The translations under genes and the position numbers were made by a program. A DNA stretch of 64,000 nt from JANQPX01 sp039197065 (GTDB lineage Bacteria; Pseudomonadota; Alphaproteobacteria; Geminicoccales; Geminicoccaceae). The notes beneath the pieces are model-generated. The model saw nothing but the letters and a program-made list of their open reading frames with translations, was not told the DNA's origin and ran no database searches. The stretch is from positions 1-64,000 of the forward strand of contig JBCCUL010000031.1 of assembly GCA_039197065.1 (NCBI GenBank), read 5' to 3'. This document shows, piece after piece, positions 43,934 to 53,025 of the stretch; the stretch's first letter is position 1, and every line of letters begins with the position of its first letter.

Positions 43934-44799
43934 CGCGTGACCTGTCTTGGATCAAGCTCCTCGCGGATGCCGTCGCCGAGGAGGTTGAAGCCGAGGACGG
44001 TGATGGCGATGGCCATGCCGGGAAAGATCATCATCCAGGGGGCGCGGCTGATGAGGTCGCGCGACGACGACAGCATGAAGCCCCACTCCGGCTGGGGCGG
44101 TTGTGCGCCGAGGCCGAGGAAGGAGAGGCCGGCGGCGGCGAGCACGGCGGTGGAGATACCGAGGGTCCCGACGACGATCAGGGTTGGGATGACGTTAGGG
44201 AGCAAGTGCAAAAAAATCATGCGAATATGACCGGCGCCCGCGGCGATGCCCGCTTCGAAATAGGGCTTGCCCTTCTCGACCAGCACGATGGAATGGGTGA
44301 CGCGGGCGTAGAAGGGGATCGAGGCGATGCCGATGGCGATCATCGCATTGGTGAGGCCGATGCCGAGAATGGCGAGGCAGGCGAGCGCGATGACGATCTC
44401 GGTGAAGGAGAAGAGCACGTCCACCAGCCGCATGAGGATTCGTTCCGCCCAGCCGCCGGCATATCCGGCGACCAGGCCGAGCAGGAGGCCGGACGTCAGC
44501 GAAATCCCGACGGCGATCACGCCGATCTGCAGGGTCAGACGGGCGCCGTAGACGATGCGGCTGAACACGTCGCGACCGAAGTCGTCGGTACCGAACCAGT
44601 GGGCGAGGGACGGCGGCTGAAAGCGCGGGCCGGCGGCCATGCGGAGGGGATCAAAAGGCGCGATCCAGGGGGCAAGGGCGGCGGTCAGGACCAAGGTCAG
44701 AACGATGACCAGGCCGATCACGCCGGTGGGGCTTTTCAGCAGCTGCATCCAAAAGCCGGAGGGTCCGGCGGCCTGGACGTCACTGAACGTCGTCGCCAT
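43930..44799 (-). CDS. DppC-like peptide ABC permease
   Basis: This 289-residue permease has the OppC-type N-terminal helix, then FGTDDFGRDVFSRIVYGAR, and the docking loop EAGIAAGAGHIRMIFLHLLPN. Its start shares one base with the dppB stop (TGATG). Confidence 0.9.
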   Translation of the reverse strand: MATTFSDVQAAGPSGFWMQLLKSPTGVIGLVIVLTLVLTAALAPWIAPFDPLRMAAGPRFQPPSLAHWFGTDDFGRDVFSRIVYGARLTLQIGVIAVGISLTSGLLLGLVAGYAGGWAERILMRLVDVLFSFTEIVIALACLAILGIGLTNAMIAIGIASIPFYARVTHSIVLVEKGKPYFEAGIAAGAGHIRMIFLHLLPNVIPTLIVVGTLGISTAVLAAAGLSFLGLGAQPPQPEWGFMLSSSRDLISRAPWMMIFPGMAIAITVLGFNLLGDGIREELDPRQVTR

Positions 44800-45719
44800 C
44801 AGCTATACCTGATCCGGGGATCGAGGGCGGCGTAGAGAAGGTCGATGATCAGCGAGACGAGGACGACCACCGTCGCGAAAAACAAAATAAAACCCTGGAT
44901 CAGAGGGTAGTCGCGGGCGAACACGGCTTCGATTGCGAGGCGGCCGACGCCGTTCCAGGCGAACACGTTTTCGACCACGATCGCGCCGCCCATCATGTAG
45001 GCGAATTGCAGGCCCATCATCGAGACGATCGGTACCAGGCCGGCGCGGAGGGCGTGGCGGTAAAGGACGATGGTCTTGGGCAGGCCTTTGGCTCTCGCCG
45101 TTCGAACGAAGTCCTGATCGAAGATGTCGATCATCGCGGAGCGGGTGAGGCGCGCGAGCACGGCCGCATTGGCTAGGCCGAGTGTAAGGGCGGGGAGGAT
45201 CAGGCTCTTCCAGTCCGAGCCCGCGACGGGGAGCCAGCCGAGCTGCAGCGCAAAGAAGAAGAGGAGCAGCAGTCCAAGCCAGAAATGGGGCATGGAGACG
45301 CCGAGGATGGCGATGATCATCGCCCCGACATCGATGATCGTGCCGCGCTTGTAAGCGGCAAGGAAGCCGAGCGACAGGCCGATGACCACGGCTATGGCGA
45401 GGCTGGTGGTGGCTAATAGGAGGGTCGGCGGAAAGCGTGTGAGCAGAATGTCGAGCACCGGCTGATTGCCGACGATCGAGCGGCCGAGATCGCCTTCGAA
45501 CAGGCGGCCGACATACATGCCGTATTGGATCCAGATCGGCTGGTCGAGGCCGAGTGCTGTCCGCACCGCTTCGATCTGTTCAGGCGTCGATTGGAACTTG
45601 GCATACATGATCCGGACAGGGTCGCCCGGCACCGCATGGATCAGGAGCGTGACCGCGATCGTGGTGATCCAGATGGTAACAAGGGCGGCAAGAATGCGCT
45701 GTATGACATAGCGAACCAC
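44799..45719 (-). CDS. DppB-like peptide ABC permease
   Basis: This 306-residue permease has the typical OppB opening (MVRYVIQRILAALVTIWI), PGDPVRIMY, and docking loop FVRTARAKGLPKTIVLYRHALR. The docking loop and length are standard. It lies 116 bases after the binding-protein gene, across a hairpin-containing repeat. Confidence 0.9.
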   Translation of the reverse strand: MVRYVIQRILAALVTIWITTIAVTLLIHAVPGDPVRIMYAKFQSTPEQIEAVRTALGLDQPIWIQYGMYVGRLFEGDLGRSIVGNQPVLDILLTRFPPTLLLATTSLAIAVVIGLSLGFLAAYKRGTIIDVGAMIIAILGVSMPHFWLGLLLLFFFALQLGWLPVAGSDWKSLILPALTLGLANAAVLARLTRSAMIDIFDQDFVRTARAKGLPKTIVLYRHALRAGLVPIVSMMGLQFAYMMGGAIVVENVFAWNGVGRLAIEAVFARDYPLIQGFILFFATVVVLVSLIIDLLYAALDPRIRYS

Positions 45720-45773
45720 CGCCCCCGCTCCTTCAGTCTTGCTGCGTCAACACAGAACTCCCACGCTCAAAGA

Positions 45774-45833
45774 CTTGGGCGCAAACCGTCAATCCAGGCG
45801 CCTTGCGGTCCAAGTCCATGAGGTGGCCACGCC
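45774..45833. repeat. Dispersed hairpin repeat, copy 1
   Basis: This 60-base element recurs at 60903-60961 with roughly four-fifths identity and the same plus-strand orientation. Its outer part folds: CTTGG-x-CGCAA pairs with TTGCG-xx-CCAAG. It lies between the dppA-like and dppB-like genes. Confidence 0.7.
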
Positions 45834-45835
45834 AA

Positions 45836-47389
45836 CTAGCCCTTGATGGTGACATCGTTGAACATTGGGTGGAGGAAGGGGCCGATCTTCAGGCCTTCGA
45901 CCTCGGGACGGAGTGCAAAAACCCACTCCCAGCCGGGGGTGTAGAGGCCGATATGCACGGCGTTTTCCATGAGATGCTTGATCACGGCCTGCACCTTTTC
46001 GAGGCGGGCTTTCGGCTCAATGGTGGTGCGGGTTTCTTCGAGCATGGCGTCCAGCTCCGGCGTGTTGTAGCCGGAATAGGCGCCGGGGCTGTGCCAAAGC
46101 GCATAGAGGATGTCCGGGTCGTACCAGGACCAGGTCATCATATCGAAGGTTCCGGGGGTGTCGTCGAAGGTCTCGTTCTGCTCCTTCACCCGCGCGTTCA
46201 TGGTGCCGATGTCCATGATCTCGATCGAGACGTTGATTCCGACCTGGGCCAGCTGACTCTGGAAGATCTCGGCAAGCTTATGCCGATTGCCGCCGGTCCA
46301 GACGAACATGGTGGTCTCAAGCGGATTGTCTGGCCCGTAGCCGAGTTCGGCGAGCAGCTCCATGGCCTTTTCCGGGTTATATTCATACCCATACTGCTTG
46401 CAGAACTCTTGGTCGTTGCCGAACACGCCGCGGGCGATCGGGCACCATTCGCGCTGGGAAAGTCCGCCATAGATGATGTCGATCGCCATCTCCGGATCGG
46501 TTGCGTAGGCGACGGCCTGGCGCGCGCGGACGTCATCGAAGGGAGGGCGCGAGATGGTGAATTCCCAGAACACGTTCTGGCCGGTGTTCTCTGCGACCAT
46601 GATCGAGAGCTCGCCCTCTTCCTCGATCCTTGGGATGTCGTCAAAGGGCGGCTCGGCGATGTGGATCTCGCCGGTCTTGAGACCGGCAAGGCGGGTCTGC
46701 GGCTCGGGCACGGTTTTGACGATCAGCGTGTCGATATTGACCGGGCCCTTGTTGTCGAATGGGCGCCCGTAATTGGTGTAGTCCGGGTTCTTTTCGAGCG
46801 TGACCGTGTCGCCCTTCACCCATTCCACCAGCTTGAACGGACCGGCGCCGATGCCGGTCGAGCTGCCGAAGGTCTCGGGATCGTTTGTGTCGCAGACCAT
46901 CGAGGAGAAGCTATCGGCGAGGAACGGAAGAAACGGGCCGAACTTGCTTTCGAAGGTGAATTTGACGGTGAGGTCGTCCACCACTTCGACCGAGGAGATC
47001 GGTCCCCAGCTGGTCTTGGTCAGGCTGGGATTGCTCTCATCAAAGGCGCGATCGACCGTAAACTTGACGTCATTGGCATCGAACGGCGTGCCGTCATGAC
47101 AGAGGACGCCTTCTTGCAGGGCAAAGGTATACACCAGCCCGTCGTCGCTGACTTCCCAAGACTTGGCGATGTGGGGCTGCGGCTGGCCGTCCATATCGAA
47201 GGCGAGCAACGTCTCGTAGATCTGGTCCCAGACCTGCATCGAGAGCGTCGACGTGGCGCGATGCGGATCGAGGCTGTCAATATCGCCGTAACGCGCCCAA
47301 ACTAGCTCGGCAGCTTGGGCCGAGAGGGTTGTCGTCGAAAGGGCGAGGGCAACCAGCGACGTTTTAACGAGATCGGGCGGGCGAGGCAT
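45836..47389 (-). CDS. Family 5 (peptide/nickel-type) substrate-binding protein
   Basis: This 517-residue periplasmic binding protein has a Sec signal peptide (cleavage after SAQA) and the family-5 opening YGDIDSLDPHRATSTLSMQVWDQIYETLLA, then WEVSDDGLVYTFALQEGVLCHDG. It probably delivers di- or oligopeptides or a similar amide. It is the first gene of the operon and has an RpiR-type palindrome upstream. Confidence 0.9.
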   Translation of the reverse strand: MPRPPDLVKTSLVALALSTTTLSAQAAELVWARYGDIDSLDPHRATSTLSMQVWDQIYETLLAFDMDGQPQPHIAKSWEVSDDGLVYTFALQEGVLCHDGTPFDANDVKFTVDRAFDESNPSLTKTSWGPISSVEVVDDLTVKFTFESKFGPFLPFLADSFSSMVCDTNDPETFGSSTGIGAGPFKLVEWVKGDTVTLEKNPDYTNYGRPFDNKGPVNIDTLIVKTVPEPQTRLAGLKTGEIHIAEPPFDDIPRIEEEGELSIMVAENTGQNVFWEFTISRPPFDDVRARQAVAYATDPEMAIDIIYGGLSQREWCPIARGVFGNDQEFCKQYGYEYNPEKAMELLAELGYGPDNPLETTMFVWTGGNRHKLAEIFQSQLAQVGINVSIEIMDIGTMNARVKEQNETFDDTPGTFDMMTWSWYDPDILYALWHSPGAYSGYNTPELDAMLEETRTTIEPKARLEKVQAVIKHLMENAVHIGLYTPGWEWVFALRPEVEGLKIGPFLHPMFNDVTIKG

Positions 47390-47471
47390 GGGCGTCTCCT
47401 TTTTTCATTGGGCAGCGCTTTTGTGGAAAGCTTGCAGGTCTGAGAAAGGAAGGTCAAATTAATTTCGTTTT

Positions 47472-47488
47472 TGAAACAAATAATTTCA
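47472..47488. promoter_or_regulatory. TGAAA-N7-TTTCA palindrome, possible RpiR operator
   Basis: This inverted repeat lies about 85 bases upstream of the binding-protein ATG, in AT-rich promoter DNA, and uses the same half-site (TGAAA) as the palindrome upstream of the RpiR gene. Confidence 0.5.
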
Positions 47489-47542
47489 CTATTAGCGATT
47501 TTTTGTTTTGATTTATCGATCGGAGCGTAAGGTCTGAAATCG

Positions 47543-48406
47543 TCACCAGTCGCCGTCCGGGCCGTCGTCCCAGTCGCTGTGGATGGCTTCGATGCGTTTG
47601 AGGCGATCGATCGAGCTTTCGCCGAGATGGGTGGCGAGGGCGGAGCAGAGATAGATCATCAGGCTGACGGCGGAGCTCGGCGAATCGAAGACGCCTGAGC
47701 CGACCGTCCGGCAGCGCAGCACCGCCGTTTCCGACGAGGAAGGCGGCTGGCTGCCATAGTCGGTGACGAACACGATCTTGGCGCCGGCCTGACCGGCGGA
47801 GCGCACGACATTGCGAAGGGCTCGGGTCCGCCTGGAGAGGCCGAAGGCGAGCATCGCGTCGCTCGGTGAGATCGAGGCGAACTCTTCAGGGACGGAAAAG
47901 CCGCCGATCGGGATCATGCGGATATCGGGGCGGATCTTGATCAGAAGGGCGCGGGCGAAGTGGGCGAGCGGGTAATTGTCGCCGAACCCGACCACCCATA
48001 ATTTGTCAGCGCGCGCCAACATGCGGACGGCGCGGCTCATATCGTCGGAGCGCTGCTGCTCAATGCTGCGCACCAGGTTCTGCACCTCGCTTTGCAGATG
48101 CTGGCTGAGATCCATCTGCTGATGGGCGAGGCGATGCATGCGCGCGCCGAATTCCACCGGCTGCGGATCGACGCCCTGTTCGCGCGCCGCCCTCTGCGCG
48201 GCCTTGAAGCTCTGATAGCCGAGCCGCCGGAAGAAGCGCGTGGTGGTCGCCTTGGAGACGGTCGCCCGCTCGGCAAGCTGCGCCGCCGACTTTTCGACCA
48301 CCGCCATCGGCTGCTCGAGGAGCAGATCGGCAAGCCGCCGCTCGCCCCTCGGCATGGCGTCATAGTAATCGAGGATGCGTTTCGCCAAGCGCTCTGACTG
48401 TTCCAA
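47543..48406 (-). CDS. RpiR-family transcriptional regulator
   Basis: This 287-residue regulator has an N-terminal HTH (EKSAAQLAERATVSKATTTRFFRRLGYQSFKAAQRAAREQG, about residues 38-80) and a C-terminal SIS domain (LWVVGFGDNYPLAHFARALL, then DAMLAFGLSRRTRALRNVV). The SIS domain normally senses a phosphosugar, but the target here appears to be the downstream peptide-type operon on the same strand. A palindrome immediately upstream suggests autoregulation. Confidence 0.9.
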   Translation of the reverse strand: MEQSERLAKRILDYYDAMPRGERRLADLLLEQPMAVVEKSAAQLAERATVSKATTTRFFRRLGYQSFKAAQRAAREQGVDPQPVEFGARMHRLAHQQMDLSQHLQSEVQNLVRSIEQQRSDDMSRAVRMLARADKLWVVGFGDNYPLAHFARALLIKIRPDIRMIPIGGFSVPEEFASISPSDAMLAFGLSRRTRALRNVVRSAGQAGAKIVFVTDYGSQPPSSSETAVLRCRTVGSGVFDSPSSAVSLMIYLCSALATHLGESSIDRLKRIEAIHSDWDDGPDGDW

Positions 48407-48421
48407 GCGTTGTTTCCTATC

Positions 48422-48437
48422 GTTTCAGTTGTGAAAC
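48422..48437. promoter_or_regulatory. GTTTCA-N4-TGAAAC palindrome before the RpiR gene
   Basis: A perfect 6-bp inverted repeat lies 15 bases upstream of the regulator's ATG; further TTGTTTC and GAAACAA bases extend it. It is a likely autoregulatory operator. Confidence 0.55.
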
Positions 48438-48695
48438 AAAAGATGCCGTAAATTTCATCGGAAAGTAAAGAGCCTGCACGAAGTCGGCGCAGATCTGCAC
48501 GATGTCCGAAGCCGGCCGACCGCTCCCGCCCGGATCCGTGCATGCGGGACACAGCGCCGCGCGGAAGCGTGACGGGATGCAGGCCGGTAGCGATCATGCA
48601 GTGCTACCTAAAGGCGATCTTTGCCTTTCCTTCTCTCGGCCGGGGATGTAGATAGACGGCATTCTCGTAAATCATAACAGAAGTTGTTCAGGATC

Positions 48696-51600
48696 ATGAC
48701 GCTACCAACCGGCGAGTTCGATATCTTCCTGTCCCATGCGAGCCCGGACAAACCCTGGGTGGAGACGCTCAAGGGCAAGCTCGAAGCGTTTGGGCTGCGC
48801 GTCTGGCTGGATCAGGACGAGATCCGCGCGGGCGACAATTGGGTGGTCAAGCTCAGCGACGGCCTCGAAAAGAGCCGCTATATGGTGCTGGTGCTCTCGG
48901 ACCATACGGCGGACCGCGCTTGGGTGATCCAGGAATGGACCAGCTTCATGGGCGGACATGGCCCGCTTGGCCGCCTGCTGCCGGTGACGCTCGATTCGGT
49001 GCAGCTGCCGTTCATCTTGAAGGCGACCCAGGCGATCGCCGGCGTCGATCGCGATGCCGAGCGCGTGGCCGCCGAGATCTTCAAGGCGGTTGGGGACCCT
49101 AAGACGCTCGCTACCAATGATCCGAAGCGGATGTTGTTTGGCCGGAACCTGGTCTTCACTGTTTCAAGGGATGGCGATGAGCTCGTGCTTATCACGCCCG
49201 ATGGCGAGGAGCGGCGTTCAAAGCTCCCATGGGAGACGGAGGGCAGCGGGTTCGGGCTTGCCTTCATGGAATTCAACAAGCTGCATCGCGAAGCCCTCGC
49301 TGAGGGCCCGGGGCGGGCGGACTTGTTTCGGCATGCGCGGACGCTTGGGGATGCGCTTTTTTCGATGCTCTTCGATGAGAAAGATGTGAAGGCGCTGATC
49401 GGCGGAGGGCGACGGCGACCGGTTATCCAGATCAGGAGCGGGGATGCGCTGCTGCGCTCGCTGCCCTGGGAGCTGCTGCAACTGGACGGGCGGTTTTTGC
49501 TGCGCGAGGGGGATGTCGATCTCCTGCGCTCGACCACCAATGAGGTGGATGGCGGGACGCTGCTGAAAGCGCCGAGCGCGCCGTTCAAGCTCGTGGTGAA
49601 CGTCTCGGCGCCGGAGGGATCAGGCCTCGATTATGAGGGGGAAAGTTACAGAATTTCGCTCGCCACGGCGGAGCGTTGCGCGATGGTGCCGACGGAGCTT
49701 GGCACGCTCGATGATCTGATCGAGACGGTCGAGCGCGAGAAGCCGCAAGGCATTCACTTTTCCGGCCACGGCATGCCGGGGGCGCTGCTCTTTGAGAATG
49801 ACGAGGGGCGTGATGACCGGGTGGCGGTACAGGACTTGATCCAAAAGCTGCGCAATGGATTGCCGGATGATCGGCCGCTGCCACCATTTTTCTATCTGGC
49901 GAGCTGTCACGGCAATGAGCCCGCGGATCTGGAGACGGATGAGCCGGGCTCCTGGAGCGCTGCGGTACAGCTGCATCGGGCGGGGGTGAGCCAGGTGGTG
50001 GGGTATTTCGGCCCGATCGTCGATGAGCTGTCGACCCGCGCCGAGGAAGCGCTCTATGAGGCGATCGCATCAGGCAAGACCACACGGGATGCGGTGCGCG
50101 CGGCGCGGCTTCGTCTCGCCGAGCCGTTTCATGCCGGCGATAGCAAGGTGAGGCCGGTGCGCGCCACTCAACTGGCGGAAGCGGCCTCGGAGTTCGAGCA
50201 CCCGGCGATCGACACCCATCCCTTCGCCTGGGCGCAGCTCGTCTTTTATCACCGCGGACCGGAATGGCCGCTCTCGATCGTGCCGGAGGCCGGCAAGCCT
50301 AAACTTAGCAAAGTGCTAAAGCGCAGCTTCGAGGGTTTTGGTGATCGTCGCGTGCTGCGTGCGGGTTTCATCGGGCGGCGGATGGAGCAGCACAAGATCC
50401 GAAAGCGTCTGCGCGAGGGGGGCAAGGTCTTCGTGTTTCAGGGGCTGGGCGGGCTTGGCAAGAGCACGCTTGCTCAGAAGATTTTGCCCTGGCTGACTGA
50501 TGATGCAGCTGATGTCTGCACGATCTGGTGCCAGGAGGCGGAGAAGAACGAGGGGGCTCGCGCGGATGTGCTGGTCACGCAGCTTCTTGCCTATTGCCGA
50601 AAGCGTTTTGGCCTGGATTGGGAGCAGGTTGTCCAGCAGGTGGATCAGGTGGCCGGCGATGATTCCGGCCAGCGTTTTCTCTATTTTCTACAGATCCTCG
50701 TACAGAACGCGCCGGGCCTGGTGCTCTATCTGGACAATCTTGAGTCCTTCCTCAACGGCCCCGAGGACGGGGAGGAGGAGGAGGCGTTCGGCGAATGGGC
50801 GGAGCCTGCGCTGCAGACGATCTGGCAGAACGCTCATCAGATGGCAGAGGATGCCGAAAAATTTCATCTGGTGGCGAGCTGCCGCTACAAGCATGGGGAC
50901 TTCGGCGATGCACTCATGCCGGTTTCGCCCCTGCCGCCTGATGCGCTGTTTCGGCTGACGGCCTGCCATCAATCCTTGCAAAAACTCCATGCAAAAACAC
51001 GGGCGCGTTTAGTTGGCCGGCTGGACGGTCATCCGCGGGCGGTGGACTATGCCGATGATCTCATCAGGAAGGCATTGACTGATTGGCGCAACAAGCAGCG
51101 CGAATGGTCCCTGTCGATCCCGCCGAAGGACGAGGAGATCGAGCAGGAATGGGCGGTGCTGGCGGAACCTGCATTGCCGGCGGTCGCCGAGAAGCTTAGG
51201 GACAATCTCCTGCTACGGGCAATATGGGACAATGTGCTTGACGATCGCAGCCGGCGTTTCCTCTATCGCATGACGCTGCTGCGCCGCCCGGCCGACTGGC
51301 CCTTGCTCGGTCTGCTCGGCGAGGCGGAGGAGGATGCAGCCGCGGCGCAGGCAACGGCGGAGCGCCTACGCGCAACATCCCTCCTGGAGCAGATGGAGCT
51401 CTTCGTCGCTTTGCCCGATGGCAAGACCGGCGTGTCAACCCACTACGGCCTGCACCCGGCAACAGCGCAGTTCATCACCGACGCGCATCCCGCAGACCCC
51501 GACCTTCTCCACGCCACCCACCGCCGTATCGGCGAACATCTGGCGGCGGAGGCGGAAACCTCGCCCTATATCGACACCGACATTGAAGCCGGCCACCATT

Positions 51601-52517
51601 TGTTCGAAGCTGGTGACTACGATCGCGCTTATGAGCTTGTGGGCAGCGCTTCGGACTGGCTTCACAGTCGCGGCAGGGTGCGGGAGGGGTTGAAGCTACT
51701 CGAGCCTTTCCTGACCAGTGGCGTCCGGTCGAAATTGTCACTGGGTCGTCAAGGCCGGCTGTTAGGGACGGTCGCAATGGTTCACTCCAGTTTGGGCGAC
51801 GTCGAAAGGGCCATCGGTTACTACGAGGCAACGCTTCCCTTTTTTCACAAAGTCGGCGACCGTCAGCGTGAGGGCGCTGTCCTCGGCAATTTGGGCCTCG
51901 CCTATGCTCATCTGGGCGAGGTTGAGAAGGCCATCGGCTACTATGAGCAGTCGCTGGTGATCTCGCGCGAGATCGGTGACCGTCAAAGTGAGGGCAATGC
52001 CCTCGGCAATTTGGGCGTCGCCTATGTGCGTCTCGGTGAGGTTGAGAAGGCCATTGGCTATCATGAGCAAGCGCTGGTGATCACGCGCGCGATCGGCGAC
52101 CGGCAGGGTGAGGGCGCTGTCCTCGACAGTTTGGGCATCGCCTATGCTGCTCTGGGCGAGGTTGAAAAGGCCATCGGTTCTTATGAGCAGGCGCTAGTGA
52201 TCGCGCGCGCGATCGGCAACCGGCAGGGTGAGAGTAATGCTCTCGGCAATTTGGGCCTCGCCTATGCGGGTCTCGGCGAGGTTGAGAAGGCCATCGGCTA
52301 CTATGAGCAGCAGCTGGTGATTACGCGCGCGATCGGCGACCGGCGGGGTGAGGGTAATGCCCTCGGCAATCTGGGCGTTGCCTATTCGCGTCTCGGCGAG
52401 GTCGAGAAGGCCCGGACTTCTTTTCAGCAGGGGCTGGCCATCGGACAGCAGATCAAGGATCCGCGGATCGTTCAGGGGTGCGAGGCCATGTTGGCGATGT
52501 TTGCCAACGAAGGTTAA
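48696..52517 (+). CDS. TIR-CHAT-STAND-TPR multidomain protein
   Basis: This is a 1273-residue cytoplasmic protein with no signal peptide. Domain order: TIR, residues 7-130 (FDIFLSHASPDKPW; WVIQE with the likely catalytic Glu80); a CHAT caspase-like protease, about 240-480, with the dyad His358 (HFSGHG) and Cys404 (LASCHG); a STAND/NB-ARC NTPase from about 555 with FIGRRMEQ, Walker A GLGGLGKST (583-591) and Walker B VLYLDN (Asp680); a helical region; and six 40-residue TPR units at about 1024-1263. TPRs would sense a ligand, the NTPase would oligomerise, and TIR and CHAT would be two effectors. Function as an immune or cell-death switch is inferred. The ATG is chosen over a TTG four codons upstream; neither has a strong ribosome-binding site. 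Confidence 0.9.
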   Translation: MTLPTGEFDIFLSHASPDKPWVETLKGKLEAFGLRVWLDQDEIRAGDNWVVKLSDGLEKSRYMVLVLSDHTADRAWVIQEWTSFMGGHGPLGRLLPVTLDSVQLPFILKATQAIAGVDRDAERVAAEIFKAVGDPKTLATNDPKRMLFGRNLVFTVSRDGDELVLITPDGEERRSKLPWETEGSGFGLAFMEFNKLHREALAEGPGRADLFRHARTLGDALFSMLFDEKDVKALIGGGRRRPVIQIRSGDALLRSLPWELLQLDGRFLLREGDVDLLRSTTNEVDGGTLLKAPSAPFKLVVNVSAPEGSGLDYEGESYRISLATAERCAMVPTELGTLDDLIETVEREKPQGIHFSGHGMPGALLFENDEGRDDRVAVQDLIQKLRNGLPDDRPLPPFFYLASCHGNEPADLETDEPGSWSAAVQLHRAGVSQVVGYFGPIVDELSTRAEEALYEAIASGKTTRDAVRAARLRLAEPFHAGDSKVRPVRATQLAEAASEFEHPAIDTHPFAWAQLVFYHRGPEWPLSIVPEAGKPKLSKVLKRSFEGFGDRRVLRAGFIGRRMEQHKIRKRLREGGKVFVFQGLGGLGKSTLAQKILPWLTDDAADVCTIWCQEAEKNEGARADVLVTQLLAYCRKRFGLDWEQVVQQVDQVAGDDSGQRFLYFLQILVQNAPGLVLYLDNLESFLNGPEDGEEEEAFGEWAEPALQTIWQNAHQMAEDAEKFHLVASCRYKHGDFGDALMPVSPLPPDALFRLTACHQSLQKLHAKTRARLVGRLDGHPRAVDYADDLIRKALTDWRNKQREWSLSIPPKDEEIEQEWAVLAEPALPAVAEKLRDNLLLRAIWDNVLDDRSRRFLYRMTLLRRPADWPLLGLLGEAEEDAAAAQATAERLRATSLLEQMELFVALPDGKTGVSTHYGLHPATAQFITDAHPADPDLLHATHRRIGEHLAAEAETSPYIDTDIEAGHHLFEAGDYDRAYELVGSASDWLHSRGRVREGLKLLEPFLTSGVRSKLSLGRQGRLLGTVAMVHSSLGDVERAIGYYEATLPFFHKVGDRQREGAVLGNLGLAYAHLGEVEKAIGYYEQSLVISREIGDRQSEGNALGNLGVAYVRLGEVEKAIGYHEQALVITRAIGDRQGEGAVLDSLGIAYAALGEVEKAIGSYEQALVIARAIGNRQGESNALGNLGLAYAGLGEVEKAIGYYEQQLVITRAIGDRRGEGNALGNLGVAYSRLGEVEKARTSFQQGLAIGQQIKDPRIVQGCEAMLAMFANEG
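51765..52484 (+). repeat. Six tandem 120-bp units coding TPRs
   Basis: Unit boundaries fall every 120 bases (51765, 51885, 52005, 52125, 52245, 52365). Units 2 to 5 are nearly identical at the DNA level (LGEVEKAIG repeated), which allows gain or loss of whole repeats by recombination; the first and last are diverged. Confidence 0.88.
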
Positions 52518-52582
52518 CGATCGTTCTGGACGAGATCGCCGTTGTGGATCATGGCGATTTCGCTGCGTGACTGGGCGCTAGA

Positions 52583-53013
52583 TCAGATCGAGGCCATGAA
52601 GCCGCCGTCGATGTAGAGCATCTGGCCGGTCACGTAGCGCGATGCGCCCGAGCAGAGAAAGACGGTGGCGCCGATGAGATCGTCGAGATCGCCGAAGCGG
52701 CCGGCGGGTATTTTTTGCAGCATCGCATCGCACCAGGCCTGGTCCTGATAGAAGACTTCGGTGAGGTCGGTGCGGAAATGGCCGGGTGCTATGGCGTTCA
52801 CGCGGATGCCGGGCGAGGCCCCTTCGGTGGTAAGGGCTCGGGTCATGCCGAGGAGGCCGGTCTTCGAGGAACCGTAGGGTGTTGCGGTGGGCACGCCGAC
52901 GCATGATGTGAGGGAGGCGAGGTTGAGGATCGTCCCACCATCGCCCTGCATCCGCCCGGCGGTGCTGGCCCTGAACGAGATTCTTGAAAAAAAGTCGGTG
53001 CCGAACGTTTCGG
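52583..53013 (-). pseudogene. 3' remnant of a short-chain dehydrogenase/reductase gene
   Basis: About 140 codons of an SDR enzyme remain: TDFFSRISFRA, GGTILNLASLTS, the catalytic Tyr-x3-Lys (YGSSK), VNAIAPGHFRTDL, and the standard C-terminus YVTGQMLYIDGGFM. The whole NAD-binding Rossmann half, with its TGxxxGIG motif, is missing. The open frame continues upstream only as a shadow of the adenine deaminase gene, which ends 12 bases away. This is a deletion junction rather than a working enzyme. Confidence 0.8.
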
Positions 53014-53025
53014 CCTGGTGACGCC

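Noticed and set aside
51765..52484. Regular 120-bp repeats considered as a CRISPR-like array
   Set aside because: Units are contiguous, in frame and encode TPRs; there are no spacers.
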